Shown here piece by piece: positions 35,478 through 43,366 of a DNA stretch of 64,000 nucleotides (position 1 is the first letter of the stretch; the number at the start of each line of letters is the position of its first letter). The stretch comes from Aestuariibacter sp. A3R04 (lineage in GTDB: Bacteria; Pseudomonadota; Gammaproteobacteria; Enterobacterales; Alteromonadaceae): positions 558,001 through 622,000 of the forward strand of contig NZ_JAHKQR010000003.1 in NCBI RefSeq assembly GCF_018860805.1, read 5' to 3'. A program made the translations under genes and the position numbers. Under the pieces are notes generated by a model that saw nothing but the letters and a program-made list of their open reading frames with translations, was not told where the DNA came from and made no database searches.

Positions 35478-35984
35478 TTATGGGTTTAGCAGTTCAGTTA
35501 GTGCTTGTAAATCCTCTGCAATGGTACGTGAGGGTTTTTCTATTACCCTCCCAAGTTCTTTATTACCTTGCATTAGAATGAAGGTAGGAGTGTATTTTAA
35601 CTCATGTGAAAGGGCGATACCTTGCGGGTCGCGCTTTTGGCGGTTAACGGCAATTAATTGAATATCTATGTTGTCCTGGCCACTCGTATCCAGAGTTTTT
35701 AGCAGGCGGGGCACTTCGCGCTCGCTGTCATGACACCAGGAGCCAAACAAAACCAGCACGGTATACCCTTGTAGGGAAGCGATGGCGCTCACTTCGCTAT
35801 CACTGGGCGTATAGGCGTTGTAACTGTCTTTGAATGCCGGGTAGTGGCTAAGCAACTGTTGTTGGCTTATTTCACCTGTCGCATCGTTTGTTTTTTGCTG
35901 GTGGCTGGCGTGTGAGAAGCTACAGGCGCTCATTGCTGTCGTTAACAGCAATACAACGCCAAACATTGAGTAGAGTTTTTGCAT
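35478..35984 (-). CDS. Thioredoxin-fold lipoprotein with a single active-site cysteine
   Basis: This 168-residue lipoprotein ends its signal at MSAC (Cys21). The start at 35984 is chosen because it gives that signal; the longer frame runs into the Hsp70-like gene. The body is thioredoxin-like: strand TVLVLFGSWC, active-site region WCHDS (Cys84, Ser87 in place of the second Cys), EVPRLL helix, strand IQLIAVNR, YTPTFIL with the cis-Pro, and GRVIEKP. With only one cysteine it is unlikely to be a disulphide oxidase by itself; a reductase-independent or glutathionylation-type role is possible. It follows the Hsp70-like gene by 64 bases in the same direction. Confidence 0.75.
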   Translation of the reverse strand: MQKLYSMFGVVLLLTTAMSACSFSHASHQQKTNDATGEISQQQLLSHYPAFKDSYNAYTPSDSEVSAIASLQGYTVLVLFGSWCHDSEREVPRLLKTLDTSGQDNIDIQLIAVNRQKRDPQGIALSHELKYTPTFILMQGNKELGRVIEKPSRTIAEDLQALTELLNP

Positions 35985-36048
35985 TATTACATTCCAAAAA
36001 AAAAGAAGTGGCGCGCTTATTGTGGATGCCGCAGCACACAGGTTAGTG

Positions 36049-37566
36049 TTACCGCTGATGAGGAAGGGCGTGTTTTGCAGCCTGAATAGCCAGCCCTTCA
36101 CACACAGAGTTAAACGCATCATTTTCCAGGCGTGGCAACTCCGTTAACAGCGATTCATACAGCGCTTCAACCACAATTGGCGATAAGCTCATGCCGCCTG
36201 TAATCATCACTACTTCAGGTTTCTCAGCACTGTTGAGTAAACATTCCGTCACCAGGGTTTTCACTTTATCGAGCCATGGTTTTAGTGCCTTTTTCAGCGA
36301 ATCTTGTGAAATCTTCACGTTAAAGTTATCTTCAATGTAGTGCAGAGGCAAGGTAATACTCTGCTTACTCGAAAGTAGTTCCTTTGCCAGACGAGCTGAG
36401 TTTACTACTCGCGCAGACAGTTTGTTTTCTTGCACGGTAAGCAGGCGTTCCAGCTGTTCAGGGGCTTTTACTATCGACATGGTTTGGGATATGGCAAGCC
36501 CGTAGTCGTCAGAAAAAAAGCGTGTAAGCGCGGGAATGTTGTCAATGGCACACATGTCAGTGAAATAGCTCGGCGGAATAGGAAGCCCGGTAATGGTTTT
36601 AAGACCCATGCCCATTTCCGGCGCAATCGTTTTGAGTACCAGGCTTTTATCACAATCCATGCCGCCCAGTCTTCTACCCGTTACCGATAGTACATCGTCT
36701 TTTCGGTCGAACTGCGTCGCGCGCTCAGGTGAAAGCTTAATGCAGCAGATATCTGTAGTACCACCGCCTATATCGACAATCAGCGTGGTGGTTTCTTTAG
36801 GGAGTGTTTGCTCAATTTTATACGCCGCCGCGATGGGCTCATCCAAAAAGTTAACGCCTGTGAACCCGGCCTCGTGGGCGGCGTCTGTCATAATTTGAAT
36901 GGCTTGAGCGTTGCCTTCTTCGCCGCGGGTACCGTGGAATTTTACCGGACGACCGATAACGGCTTGATTCACCGTTTTGCCCAGCTGTTCTTCTGCACAC
37001 TGCTTGAAATAAGCGAACTGCCGGGCGATGATGCCGACGAAAGCGCGCTTCTGATCATCATCCAACGATGCACCTAAAAAATTCTTGGGCGAGTAAATCA
37101 ACCTGCCTTTATCAGGCATTTTTAGAAAGCGTCTGAACCCCTGTTCACCAAAAGCGAACTTGCCGTGCTCAACCAAACGTCGAAGGGGGATCTCGTCAAG
37201 GGACATGGCGTGCATTAACTGCTGAATTGCTTTGCGTTGTAATGCCGGTTTGTCGTGCAAATCTCCACGCAGCGCGTTGATACGCGCGCTGTAGATATCC
37301 TGCTCTTTAGGATCTTTGGCCGAATAGTAGCCATCTTTCGCTTTGTCGATTTGCTCGTTTATGATGCGTTGCAATTGCGCGACTTTTGCTTCAACCATGG
37401 CATCGGGGGGCGGCGGCAATTCATCTTCAAAATAGATAAACACCGAAGAACGAATTTTGCTCCCCTTGTTATCCAGTGGGTCAAGTTTGATGTGCTGATG
37501 TGATGAACCATCAAAATACACAACTTCAGAATTTGACGTGCCGTAGTCAATTCCAATTGCAGTCAT
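36049..37566 (-). CDS. Hsp70-family ATPase, YegD-like
   Basis: This 505-residue protein is of the actin/Hsp70 ATPase fold: phosphate-1 motif GIDYGTSNS (residues 4-12), AVIGRPVKFHG, the connecting-loop segment LDEPIAAAYK, VDIGGGTTD (phosphate-2) and an adenosine motif MITGGMSLSPIV near the end. It lacks the DnaK substrate-binding and lid domains, as YegD does; length and SPKNFLGAS and FAFGEQG segments also agree with YegD relatives. The role is probably that of a specialised chaperone-like ATPase without a known client. An insertion at about residues 50-90 is charged and perhaps coiled. It is apparently followed by the thioredoxin-fold lipoprotein. Confidence 0.85.
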   Translation of the reverse strand: MTAIGIDYGTSNSEVVYFDGSSHQHIKLDPLDNKGSKIRSSVFIYFEDELPPPPDAMVEAKVAQLQRIINEQIDKAKDGYYSAKDPKEQDIYSARINALRGDLHDKPALQRKAIQQLMHAMSLDEIPLRRLVEHGKFAFGEQGFRRFLKMPDKGRLIYSPKNFLGASLDDDQKRAFVGIIARQFAYFKQCAEEQLGKTVNQAVIGRPVKFHGTRGEEGNAQAIQIMTDAAHEAGFTGVNFLDEPIAAAYKIEQTLPKETTTLIVDIGGGTTDICCIKLSPERATQFDRKDDVLSVTGRRLGGMDCDKSLVLKTIAPEMGMGLKTITGLPIPPSYFTDMCAIDNIPALTRFFSDDYGLAISQTMSIVKAPEQLERLLTVQENKLSARVVNSARLAKELLSSKQSITLPLHYIEDNFNVKISQDSLKKALKPWLDKVKTLVTECLLNSAEKPEVVMITGGMSLSPIVVEALYESLLTELPRLENDAFNSVCEGLAIQAAKHALPHQR

Positions 37567-37674
37567 AGTTTATTCGCGTAAATAGTTTGGAGCGGATTGT
37601 AAGGAAAATCGGTGAGCCTTTCTAGTTCTTGATGGCCTGGGGAAATAGTGAGCCGACACTTTCTGTTAAACCAC

Positions 37675-37707
37675 AAAAAAGAGCAGCGTTCTATGAAAGC
37701 TGCTCTT
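37675..37707 (-). terminator. Terminator of the 2OG-Fe(II) oxygenase gene
   Basis: AAGAGCAGC (37679-37687) and GCTGCTCTT (37699-37707) form a perfect hairpin, with an A-run on the left (37675-37680) that is the U-tract on the minus strand. It lies about 20 bases beyond the stop codon at 37726. Confidence 0.85.
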
Positions 37708-37725
37708 TACTGTTAGTCACGACAT

Positions 37726-38691
37726 TTAAAAAGGCGCAAAGTCATCTTTTTGCGTATCCGGTACCGTCCATCTGGCCTTGGCTTCAGCTTTCGTGGTAGG
37801 GAGTACGCCACGTGGAATTTGCATGTTGTCACCATAGAGCCATAACACCATATTCGTTCTGCTACCGCCAGTGATAGGCTGTGCCGCATGAGGCACACTG
37901 CCACGGTGCAGCATAGCTACGCCCGGCTGGAAAATAGTGCGTGTTACTTTACCCGTCTCATTGTTAAAAAAGTCTACTTCCGACCCTTTGAATGTTTCCC
38001 CTGGCACATTCAGATTGATATTCATTGTCGCGGCGGACGCATCGGTATGGGGGCGCAACGACGTATCCATGCCTTCTTGGTATTGGATTGAAAATCCGAA
38101 GGTCTGGGTATCAAATCCCATTACTTCAGGAAACAACATACGTGAAATAGGGCGCATGTACTTATTCATGATCAGGTTGTAAAATACTTGGAATGTTGGT
38201 GCAGCCAAATATCCTTCAGAGCGCGCATCCAGCATACCGCCATTGCGATTCAGAGCGATACCGTAGGGAGGGCGAAGAGGGATCCCCGCGCTTGCTACGC
38301 CGTCTAAATAGGCTCGTAATAGATGAAGCTTCTCAATATCAAACAGTTGTGCCTGATACACACCGGGTAGGATTTCTTCCCACAAATCCGCCACTGCTTG
38401 CTCTTTGGCCGGGTCTTCCCAAGCTAAAGCTATAGCATTGCGAAGAGGCTCGCTTAGCAGTGTTTCATTTATCCATTGAGACAGTTGAGAGTTCTGTTCA
38501 TCCCACTCTTTCCAGGCACTTTCCAATAGCAAACGATTGCTATCCCAAAAACGCTGAACAGAAGGGGCTCTCTTCAACATTTCATCGCGACCTGGAAGGT
38601 CCAGCAAACGGGCGCGGTCAAGAGCACCGCCAGTGACTTTAACCGCGTTGCTTCTATCGGGTGTTGGCATTTGAGTTGTTGAAACGCTCAT
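37726..38691 (-). CDS. 2-oxoglutarate/Fe(II)-dependent oxygenase
   Basis: This 321-residue enzyme has the iron-binding triad of the 2OG-Fe(II) oxygenase fold: His215-x-Asp217 in LRPHTDASA and distal His268 in GSVPHAAQ, with Arg278 (GGSRTNMVLWL) placed to bind 2-oxoglutarate. The double-stranded beta-helix spans about 195-290; the N-terminal 190 residues are helical. Enzymes of this kind hydroxylate protein, lipid or small-molecule substrates. GGAG precedes the ATG and a good terminator follows, so it is probably monocistronic. It is divergent from a second, unrelated oxygenase gene at 39058. Confidence 0.85.
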   Translation of the reverse strand: MSVSTTQMPTPDRSNAVKVTGGALDRARLLDLPGRDEMLKRAPSVQRFWDSNRLLLESAWKEWDEQNSQLSQWINETLLSEPLRNAIALAWEDPAKEQAVADLWEEILPGVYQAQLFDIEKLHLLRAYLDGVASAGIPLRPPYGIALNRNGGMLDARSEGYLAAPTFQVFYNLIMNKYMRPISRMLFPEVMGFDTQTFGFSIQYQEGMDTSLRPHTDASAATMNINLNVPGETFKGSEVDFFNNETGKVTRTIFQPGVAMLHRGSVPHAAQPITGGSRTNMVLWLYGDNMQIPRGVLPTTKAEAKARWTVPDTQKDDFAPF

Positions 38692-39057
38692 AAAAATTCT
38701 CCAGTTAGTTGCACTATATCGCCGCAGGTTGGTTGCCGGTTTTTGAGTACAGCGCGTCGATTACTAAAGAATATTTCACTTATAAAAATATAAAAATGCG
38801 TTATTTGCAGAGTCAGAATATAGATTTTGTTGAAAATTAGGTTTTAATTCAACCAATGAGGGCTAAGTCTTTGTTCGGCGCTCTGGCATTGTTAGGCCGT
38901 CACCTACAACCGGAATGATACATTATCAATAAAACCTAAATACTGCTTCAGTATTCATGTGGTTTTTCATTGAAAATATGTAGGTATATTTCGAGCCCTA
39001 TTTAGCGCTTTGTCATAGTAAATGACTCGCGTGCAACTTTTCCATGGGGGGAATAAG
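38692..39057. other. Divergent promoter region between two oxygenase genes
   Basis: This 366-base AT-rich region has no coding sequence. It should hold promoters for the 2OG oxygenase (minus) and the CmcJ-like gene (plus). A run of G before the plus-strand ATG (about 39046-39052) serves as ribosome site. No strong palindrome was seen. Confidence 0.45.
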
Positions 39058-39828
39058 ATGAATGCTTCGGTAAATTACCACGTAAGAAAGCCTGTTACAC
39101 AGGCATTTGAATTTGATGCAGATGGTATCGAAGGTAATTTAATATCACCTGAACTTGTCACTACCAATGTCAATGTCTACGACATTCGTAAAAGCGAATC
39201 GAATATTGGCTTTAAAACCCATGGTATTACTTTTTTAGAGGGGCTTGATGCGGTTCCCTATCCATTCATGGCTGATGATGAAGGGCAATATAATCGACAA
39301 ATTGCTGCTATGTTGCGCGCAAAATTAGGCGCTAAAGACGTTCTGGTATTTGATCATACCGTTCGTATTGATGACGAAAATGCGTCGCGCCGACCAGCGA
39401 GAAATGTGCATAACGACTACAGCGAGAAAGGCATTCAAAACCGTCTTATTGATTTAGTCGGGGAAGAAAAAGCCGCTGAATACCACAACGGGCACTTTGG
39501 GTTTGTGAACCTGTGGAGGCCGGTGGAAAATACGATCATGTCTTCTCCACTGGGATTTATTTGCCCTGAATCCATGAATATCGAAGATTGGATCGACATT
39601 GAGCTTGTGTATCCGGACCGTAAAGGGGAGATTTTGGGCGTGACGGCTAATCCTGAACACCGCTGGTTTTATAAGTCTAAAATGCGCGTTGATGAAGGTA
39701 TCATTTTCAATATTTTTGATAACAAGGGTATTCCCCATCTGGCACACAGCGCATTAGATATGAGCGAAGAGGGCGCTAAAAATGCAACCCGGAAAAGTAT
39801 TGAAAGTAGGATGTTGGTGAAATATTAA
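39058..39828 (+). CDS. CmcJ/NvfI-family (GA4 desaturase-like) oxygenase
   Basis: This 256-residue protein matches the CmcJ/NvfI group: an early GIEGNLI and FKTHGITFLEG, DVLVFDHTVR, then ARNVHNDYSEKG with the His118-x-Asp120 iron motif, FVNLWRPVENTIMSSPLGF, and a C-terminal RWFYKSKM and IFNIFDNKGIPHLAHSALD with the distal histidine. CmcJ takes part in cephamycin methoxylation and fungal relatives act as oxygenases in natural-product pathways; homologues in bacteria are mostly uncharacterised. A GGGGGGAA-type ribosome site selects the ATG at 39058. It is followed in the same direction by a quinone-reductase-like dehydrogenase. Confidence 0.82.
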   Translation: MNASVNYHVRKPVTQAFEFDADGIEGNLISPELVTTNVNVYDIRKSESNIGFKTHGITFLEGLDAVPYPFMADDEGQYNRQIAAMLRAKLGAKDVLVFDHTVRIDDENASRRPARNVHNDYSEKGIQNRLIDLVGEEKAAEYHNGHFGFVNLWRPVENTIMSSPLGFICPESMNIEDWIDIELVYPDRKGEILGVTANPEHRWFYKSKMRVDEGIIFNIFDNKGIPHLAHSALDMSEEGAKNATRKSIESRMLVKY

Positions 39829-39989
39829 GCCATAGGCGGCTATACTCTCTATGCTTCGGAGTGCTAGGTATTCACTCATTATCAAAATTATCTATAAACT
39901 GTTTGCGTTCAAATCCCAATTATCATCCTCAAGTTTAGTCTCTATGATATTTCGTGTACTCATACAACAGGCTTTAAAGGAGCTTAATC

Positions 39990-40979
39990 ATGAAAGCAAT
40001 GGTAATAAACGAATTTGGCGGTACCGAACAATTTACACAAAGCGATATTGCAGAGCCTACTGTAAAGGCCGGTCACGTCATTGTGCGTGTTGCAGCAAGC
40101 AGCGTTAATACAATTGATATGATGATCCGTCAATCGGGCGCAGACTTACCTTTTGCTCCGCAGCTTCCTGGGGTTCTGGGCATGGACTTCGCGGGCACCA
40201 TTGAAGCCGTTGGTGAGGGTGTGACTGAATATAAAGTGGGCGATGAAGTGTACGGTTGTGCCGGTGGTCTTGGTGATCTTCAAGGCTCTCTTGCTGAGAA
40301 AATGCTTGCCGATGTTCGTCTTATCGCACACAAGCCTTCGTCTCTTTCTATGAAAGAAGCGGCTGCCATTCCTCTTGTGGGTATTACTGCGTTTGAAGGA
40401 TTAACCCGAGCGCTTACCAGTGAAGGTCAAAATGTATTGATTCACGGCGGTGCAGGTGGGGTAGGGCATATAGCCGTTCAGCTTGCAAAGCACATGAAAG
40501 CAACAGTCTTTGCGACAGGTGGTTCTGATGAGCAGAAAGAGATTATTGAGTCGTTAGGCGCTACATATATCGACTACCGCAATGAATCTGTTGAAGATTA
40601 TGTGAGTAAGTACACTAACGGCAATGGCTTTGATGTTATTTTTGACACTGTTGGTGGTAACAACCTTCAAAACTCTTTCGCAGCGGCAAAACTAAACGGT
40701 CAGGTGTCTACAACCTTGTCTCTATTGGAGACTGATTTATCACCTGTGCATTTTAGAGGTTTGAGCTTGAATGTGGTGTTTATGCTACTTCCTATGATCC
40801 ACAACGTGGGCCGTGAAGCTCACGGCGAGATACTTAAAGAGCTCGCAAGCATTGTCGATGCAGGCGCGCTTAAACCTATTATTGATGCAAAAGAATATAC
40901 CTTCGAGCAAATTGCAGCGGCCCATGACCATTTGGCAAGTGGTAAAGCTGTAGGTAAAGTCGTGGTTACCGTAGAGTAG
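39990..40979 (+). CDS. Zinc-independent MDR / quinone reductase-like dehydrogenase
   Basis: This 329-residue NADP-dependent oxidoreductase of the medium-chain family has a GroES-like N-terminus (VIVRVAASSVNTIDMMIRQSG, PGVLGMDFAGTIEAVG, VGDEVYG) and a Rossmann domain with NVLIHGGAGGVGHIAVQLAKH. It lacks the Cys/His set that binds catalytic zinc, as do quinone oxidoreductases (Qor). It reduces quinones or enones with NADPH in the cytoplasm. AAAGGAG precedes the ATG. It lies 161 bases after the CmcJ-like gene and may share its transcript. A clear terminator follows at 41085. Confidence 0.9.
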   Translation: MKAMVINEFGGTEQFTQSDIAEPTVKAGHVIVRVAASSVNTIDMMIRQSGADLPFAPQLPGVLGMDFAGTIEAVGEGVTEYKVGDEVYGCAGGLGDLQGSLAEKMLADVRLIAHKPSSLSMKEAAAIPLVGITAFEGLTRALTSEGQNVLIHGGAGGVGHIAVQLAKHMKATVFATGGSDEQKEIIESLGATYIDYRNESVEDYVSKYTNGNGFDVIFDTVGGNNLQNSFAAAKLNGQVSTTLSLLETDLSPVHFRGLSLNVVFMLLPMIHNVGREAHGEILKELASIVDAGALKPIIDAKEYTFEQIAAAHDHLASGKAVGKVVVTVE

Positions 40980-41084
40980 AGCGTGGCGACCGTTGTGGTA
41001 CACATTTTGTTCATTTTAAGTAAGTTTTATCCTTCGAAGTTTAGCTAAATTAGCTTCCCGTAGTGCTTCCCTTAGCACGCTTTT

Positions 41085-41117
41085 ACCGCAGTAGCCTTGT
41101 TACTGCGGTTTTCTTTC
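41085..41117 (+). terminator. Terminator of the quinone-reductase-like gene
   Basis: ACCGCAGTA (41085-41093) and TACTGCGGT (41101-41109) form a perfect 9-bp hairpin with a seven-base loop, followed by TTTCTTT. Confidence 0.88.
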
Positions 41118-41209
41118 CTACGCCGTTCATTGCAAAATGCCGGTAAGGAAAAGCACTCTGTCCATAACGCCCAATTACTTTATAATTCTCTCTGCAAAGG
41201 AGAAGAAAT

Positions 41210-41710
41210 GTGAATAACTATGCCCGGTATTTTAATGGTTACCCCTCAAGTGTTGTGGAACAAGCGCTTCAACTCATTTCAAACAATCAGCTTACCGGCT
41301 ATCTATTGAAAAAATACCCTTATCCTCATGACATAACTACAGATAAGCTGCTTTATCAGTACGCGACGGATTTAAAAAAACAGTACTTAAAAAATGCACC
41401 ACCGTTTGGGCGCGCCGGGTTTAAAAAGCAAGGGGATATGGTTACCAATGCGCTGGGAACGCACACTTATCGCATGCAGGGTAAAACGCGTAAACACGAT
41501 TTATCCATTAATAGTGATTTGCTGCGCGCACCCGAGCCTTTGTTGAAAGCATTAGTCGTACACGAATTGGCGCATTTTAAAGAAAAAGAGCACAACAAAG
41601 CCTTCTACAAACTTTGTTGTTACATGGAGCCGGACTACCACCAGCTCGAGCTCGACTTGCGGTTGTTTTGTGTGGCTGTTGCTAAGGGAGAAAATCCTTA
41701 TGGGAAGTGA
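41210..41710 (+). CDS. ygjP: YgjP-like M48-type metallopeptidase domain protein
   Basis: This 166-residue protein agrees over its whole length with E. coli YgjP: YFNGYP, then L-x-KKYP-x-x-HD-x-x-TDK-x-L, KNAPP, NALG-x-HT, APEP, and the zinc motif VVHELAHFKEKEHNKAFY (His118, Glu119, His122, with His128 as further ligand candidate), ending in CCYMEPDYHQLELDLRLF. It is a predicted cytoplasmic zinc peptidase of gluzincin fold. It starts at GTG, supported by AAAGGAG eight bases upstream. Its stop lies 11 bases inside the following unknown gene, so the two are translationally linked. Confidence 0.85.
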   Translation: MNNYARYFNGYPSSVVEQALQLISNNQLTGYLLKKYPYPHDITTDKLLYQYATDLKKQYLKNAPPFGRAGFKKQGDMVTNALGTHTYRMQGKTRKHDLSINSDLLRAPEPLLKALVVHELAHFKEKEHNKAFYKLCCYMEPDYHQLELDLRLFCVAVAKGENPYGK

Positions 41711-42770
41711 TCAATCACATGTGACTTGTCTGTCAAAATCGTCATTAATGCGTACATTGCTGTGGATAGATGAAGATACCGTACGCGGAATTTATGGCCC
41801 GAAGTTCGACGGTAAGTTGGTGGGAGAATCGCTTTCAAAAAAAGTAAATGTCAATGCTGATAAGCCTCGTGTGGATTATTACGACGTGAAAGGCTACTGG
41901 TATGAACTAGGGTATTTTCCCAATCAACCGGTTTGTAAAGAAAAACGCGATGGCTACCCCCAATGGGGCAGTTTTACATTGCGAGTTACCCCGTATGGTT
42001 CAGACTCTTACCTTGATCGCAACTTCTGTGCAGATAGCGGTCAAGCCGGAAAGAGTGAGCGCATAATGCTGAGAAATCCTTTTAATCAGTGGTTAAGCGT
42101 GCCGAAATACCAATCAGTGAATGACGCCATGGGAAATACGGATGGTTTAAAGCAGTTTGCCAATCAGTTAAGCACAATGGCTATTTCTGAAGGGATGGAC
42201 GCAGAGGCGTTTTTGGCTCAACGTCAGCCGTTGTATCAAAACGAAAAGTTAACCATTTACGCCAAGAGTCCAGAATTTTGTATTGAGCGTTCGTTCGACG
42301 TTTATTACCCGGGTAGTAGCGAAGAACGGGAGAACGATTTTCACGGGCAGTATAAAGAAGTTGTCGGCGCTACTTTGAACAGACTATTGCAGGAGCAGTG
42401 TAAAGAGGCGACGAAAGCTCGGGTCTATAACGCGCAGCTTGGTAATGAGACCCCTTGGGATAGCCACACTTTCCAATTTAAACCACTGACCAAAGCTGAA
42501 CAATATCTCATGCTTACGTACCCAAGGGTGGTTGATTACCATGCTTATGATGACGCTCAAGCGTACGAACAACACAAAGAACAGAATCACTTTGGAGCCC
42601 GGTGTGAAGATCTCCCATTTTGTGACTTGCCTGCGGGCACTCTGCTCAATGCTATTTATCGTGGCGACGGCAGGCTAATAAAGCAGGCAGAACTAAAGCA
42701 GGATTTAAAAAGGGCAGGCAGCACCCAGCAGAGAAACCAGGTAATGATGGACTTTCAAGGTTGGATGTAA
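41700..42770 (+). CDS. Hypothetical protein overlapping ygjP
   Basis: This protein of about 356 residues has no signal peptide or membrane segment. AAGGGAG at 41684-41690 supports the ATG at 41700, which overlaps the end of ygjP. It is rich in aromatic and charged residues, with segments such as GYWYELGYFPNQPVCKEK, IMLRNPFNQWLSVP, CIERSFDVYYPGS and a C-terminal DLPFCDLPAGTLLNAIYRGDGR; five or more cysteines are scattered. I do not recognise the family. After its TAA the same frame stays open for 19 charged, helix-like codons to a TGA at 42830, hinting that an older version was longer. Confidence 0.6.
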   Translation: MGSDQSHVTCLSKSSLMRTLLWIDEDTVRGIYGPKFDGKLVGESLSKKVNVNADKPRVDYYDVKGYWYELGYFPNQPVCKEKRDGYPQWGSFTLRVTPYGSDSYLDRNFCADSGQAGKSERIMLRNPFNQWLSVPKYQSVNDAMGNTDGLKQFANQLSTMAISEGMDAEAFLAQRQPLYQNEKLTIYAKSPEFCIERSFDVYYPGSSEERENDFHGQYKEVVGATLNRLLQEQCKEATKARVYNAQLGNETPWDSHTFQFKPLTKAEQYLMLTYPRVVDYHAYDDAQAYEQHKEQNHFGARCEDLPFCDLPAGTLLNAIYRGDGRLIKQAELKQDLKRAGSTQQRNQVMMDFQGWM

Positions 42771-42856
42771 AAGATGCAAGAAGAGGCCAAACGTCAAACC
42801 GATGAAGTTAAGCGTAAATATCAGCAGTGATTAGTGGATAAGTGTGTTGCCATACG

Positions 42857-43045
42857 ATGAATAAACCAACCAAAGAGAAACAGAAAAAATCGCCGTTCTC
42901 ACGCATAATGACGAAAGGGCAAGCCAGGACAGGGTATAAACCCACTTCAGGGGATTTGCTTATGCAGTTAAGTGAAAACGATCACAAGCGCATCGCAACA
43001 CTGATTGCCAAGTGGCTTGAAACAGACAACCCCCGTAAACGTTAA
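42857..43045 (+). CDS. Small basic hypothetical protein
   Basis: This 62-residue product starts with a Lys-rich segment, then GYKPTSGDLLMQLSENDHKRIATLIAKWLE, which looks like a compact helical domain, and ends in DNPRKR. The well-formed helix argues for a real gene, although no strong ribosome site precedes the ATG. It lies 86 bases after the unknown protein in the same direction. No function can be assigned. Confidence 0.5.
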   Translation: MNKPTKEKQKKSPFSRIMTKGQARTGYKPTSGDLLMQLSENDHKRIATLIAKWLETDNPRKR

Positions 43046-43366
43046 TGAAAGGCGAAGGCTTATCCTGACAGCCTCGTTACCTTGTTCTGCACCAAGGGTG
43101 CTCTCGATACGCTTTAATGATGATGCCATTAGTCAGCAGTTTGATATGCTGCAAACAGACTTTCAGCATCAAATTAATAACGTCATTGCCGAAGCAAGCG
43201 CAATCGCAATTCAAGAAAGTAAAAGTGTCCTGATTTAGTTGCGCAGAACACTGTTAGAAAGCGGGTTCAAACCGCACCTTATCCAAGGGATAAGCGTTAG
43301 CTGCGCGTTAAAGTGTGGGGTAAGGAATAGAAATTTTAAACCGCGCAGTTAGACAAAATAGGCCCG
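43046..43366. other. Intergenic region with possible coding remnant
   Basis: This 321-base region lies between converging genes. A frame ending at 43238 encodes a helix-like peptide (FNDDAISQQFDMLQTDFQHQ) but has no credible start, and its upstream half lies in the wrong frame across the end of the 62-residue gene. It may be a gene fragment. Nothing else is evident; no clear terminator was found. Confidence 0.35.

Noticed and set aside
43005-43238. 77-codon frame crossing the end of the 62-residue protein
   Set aside because: Its start lies inside the preceding gene in another frame. Only the second half looks protein-like, so it is treated as a possible fragment.
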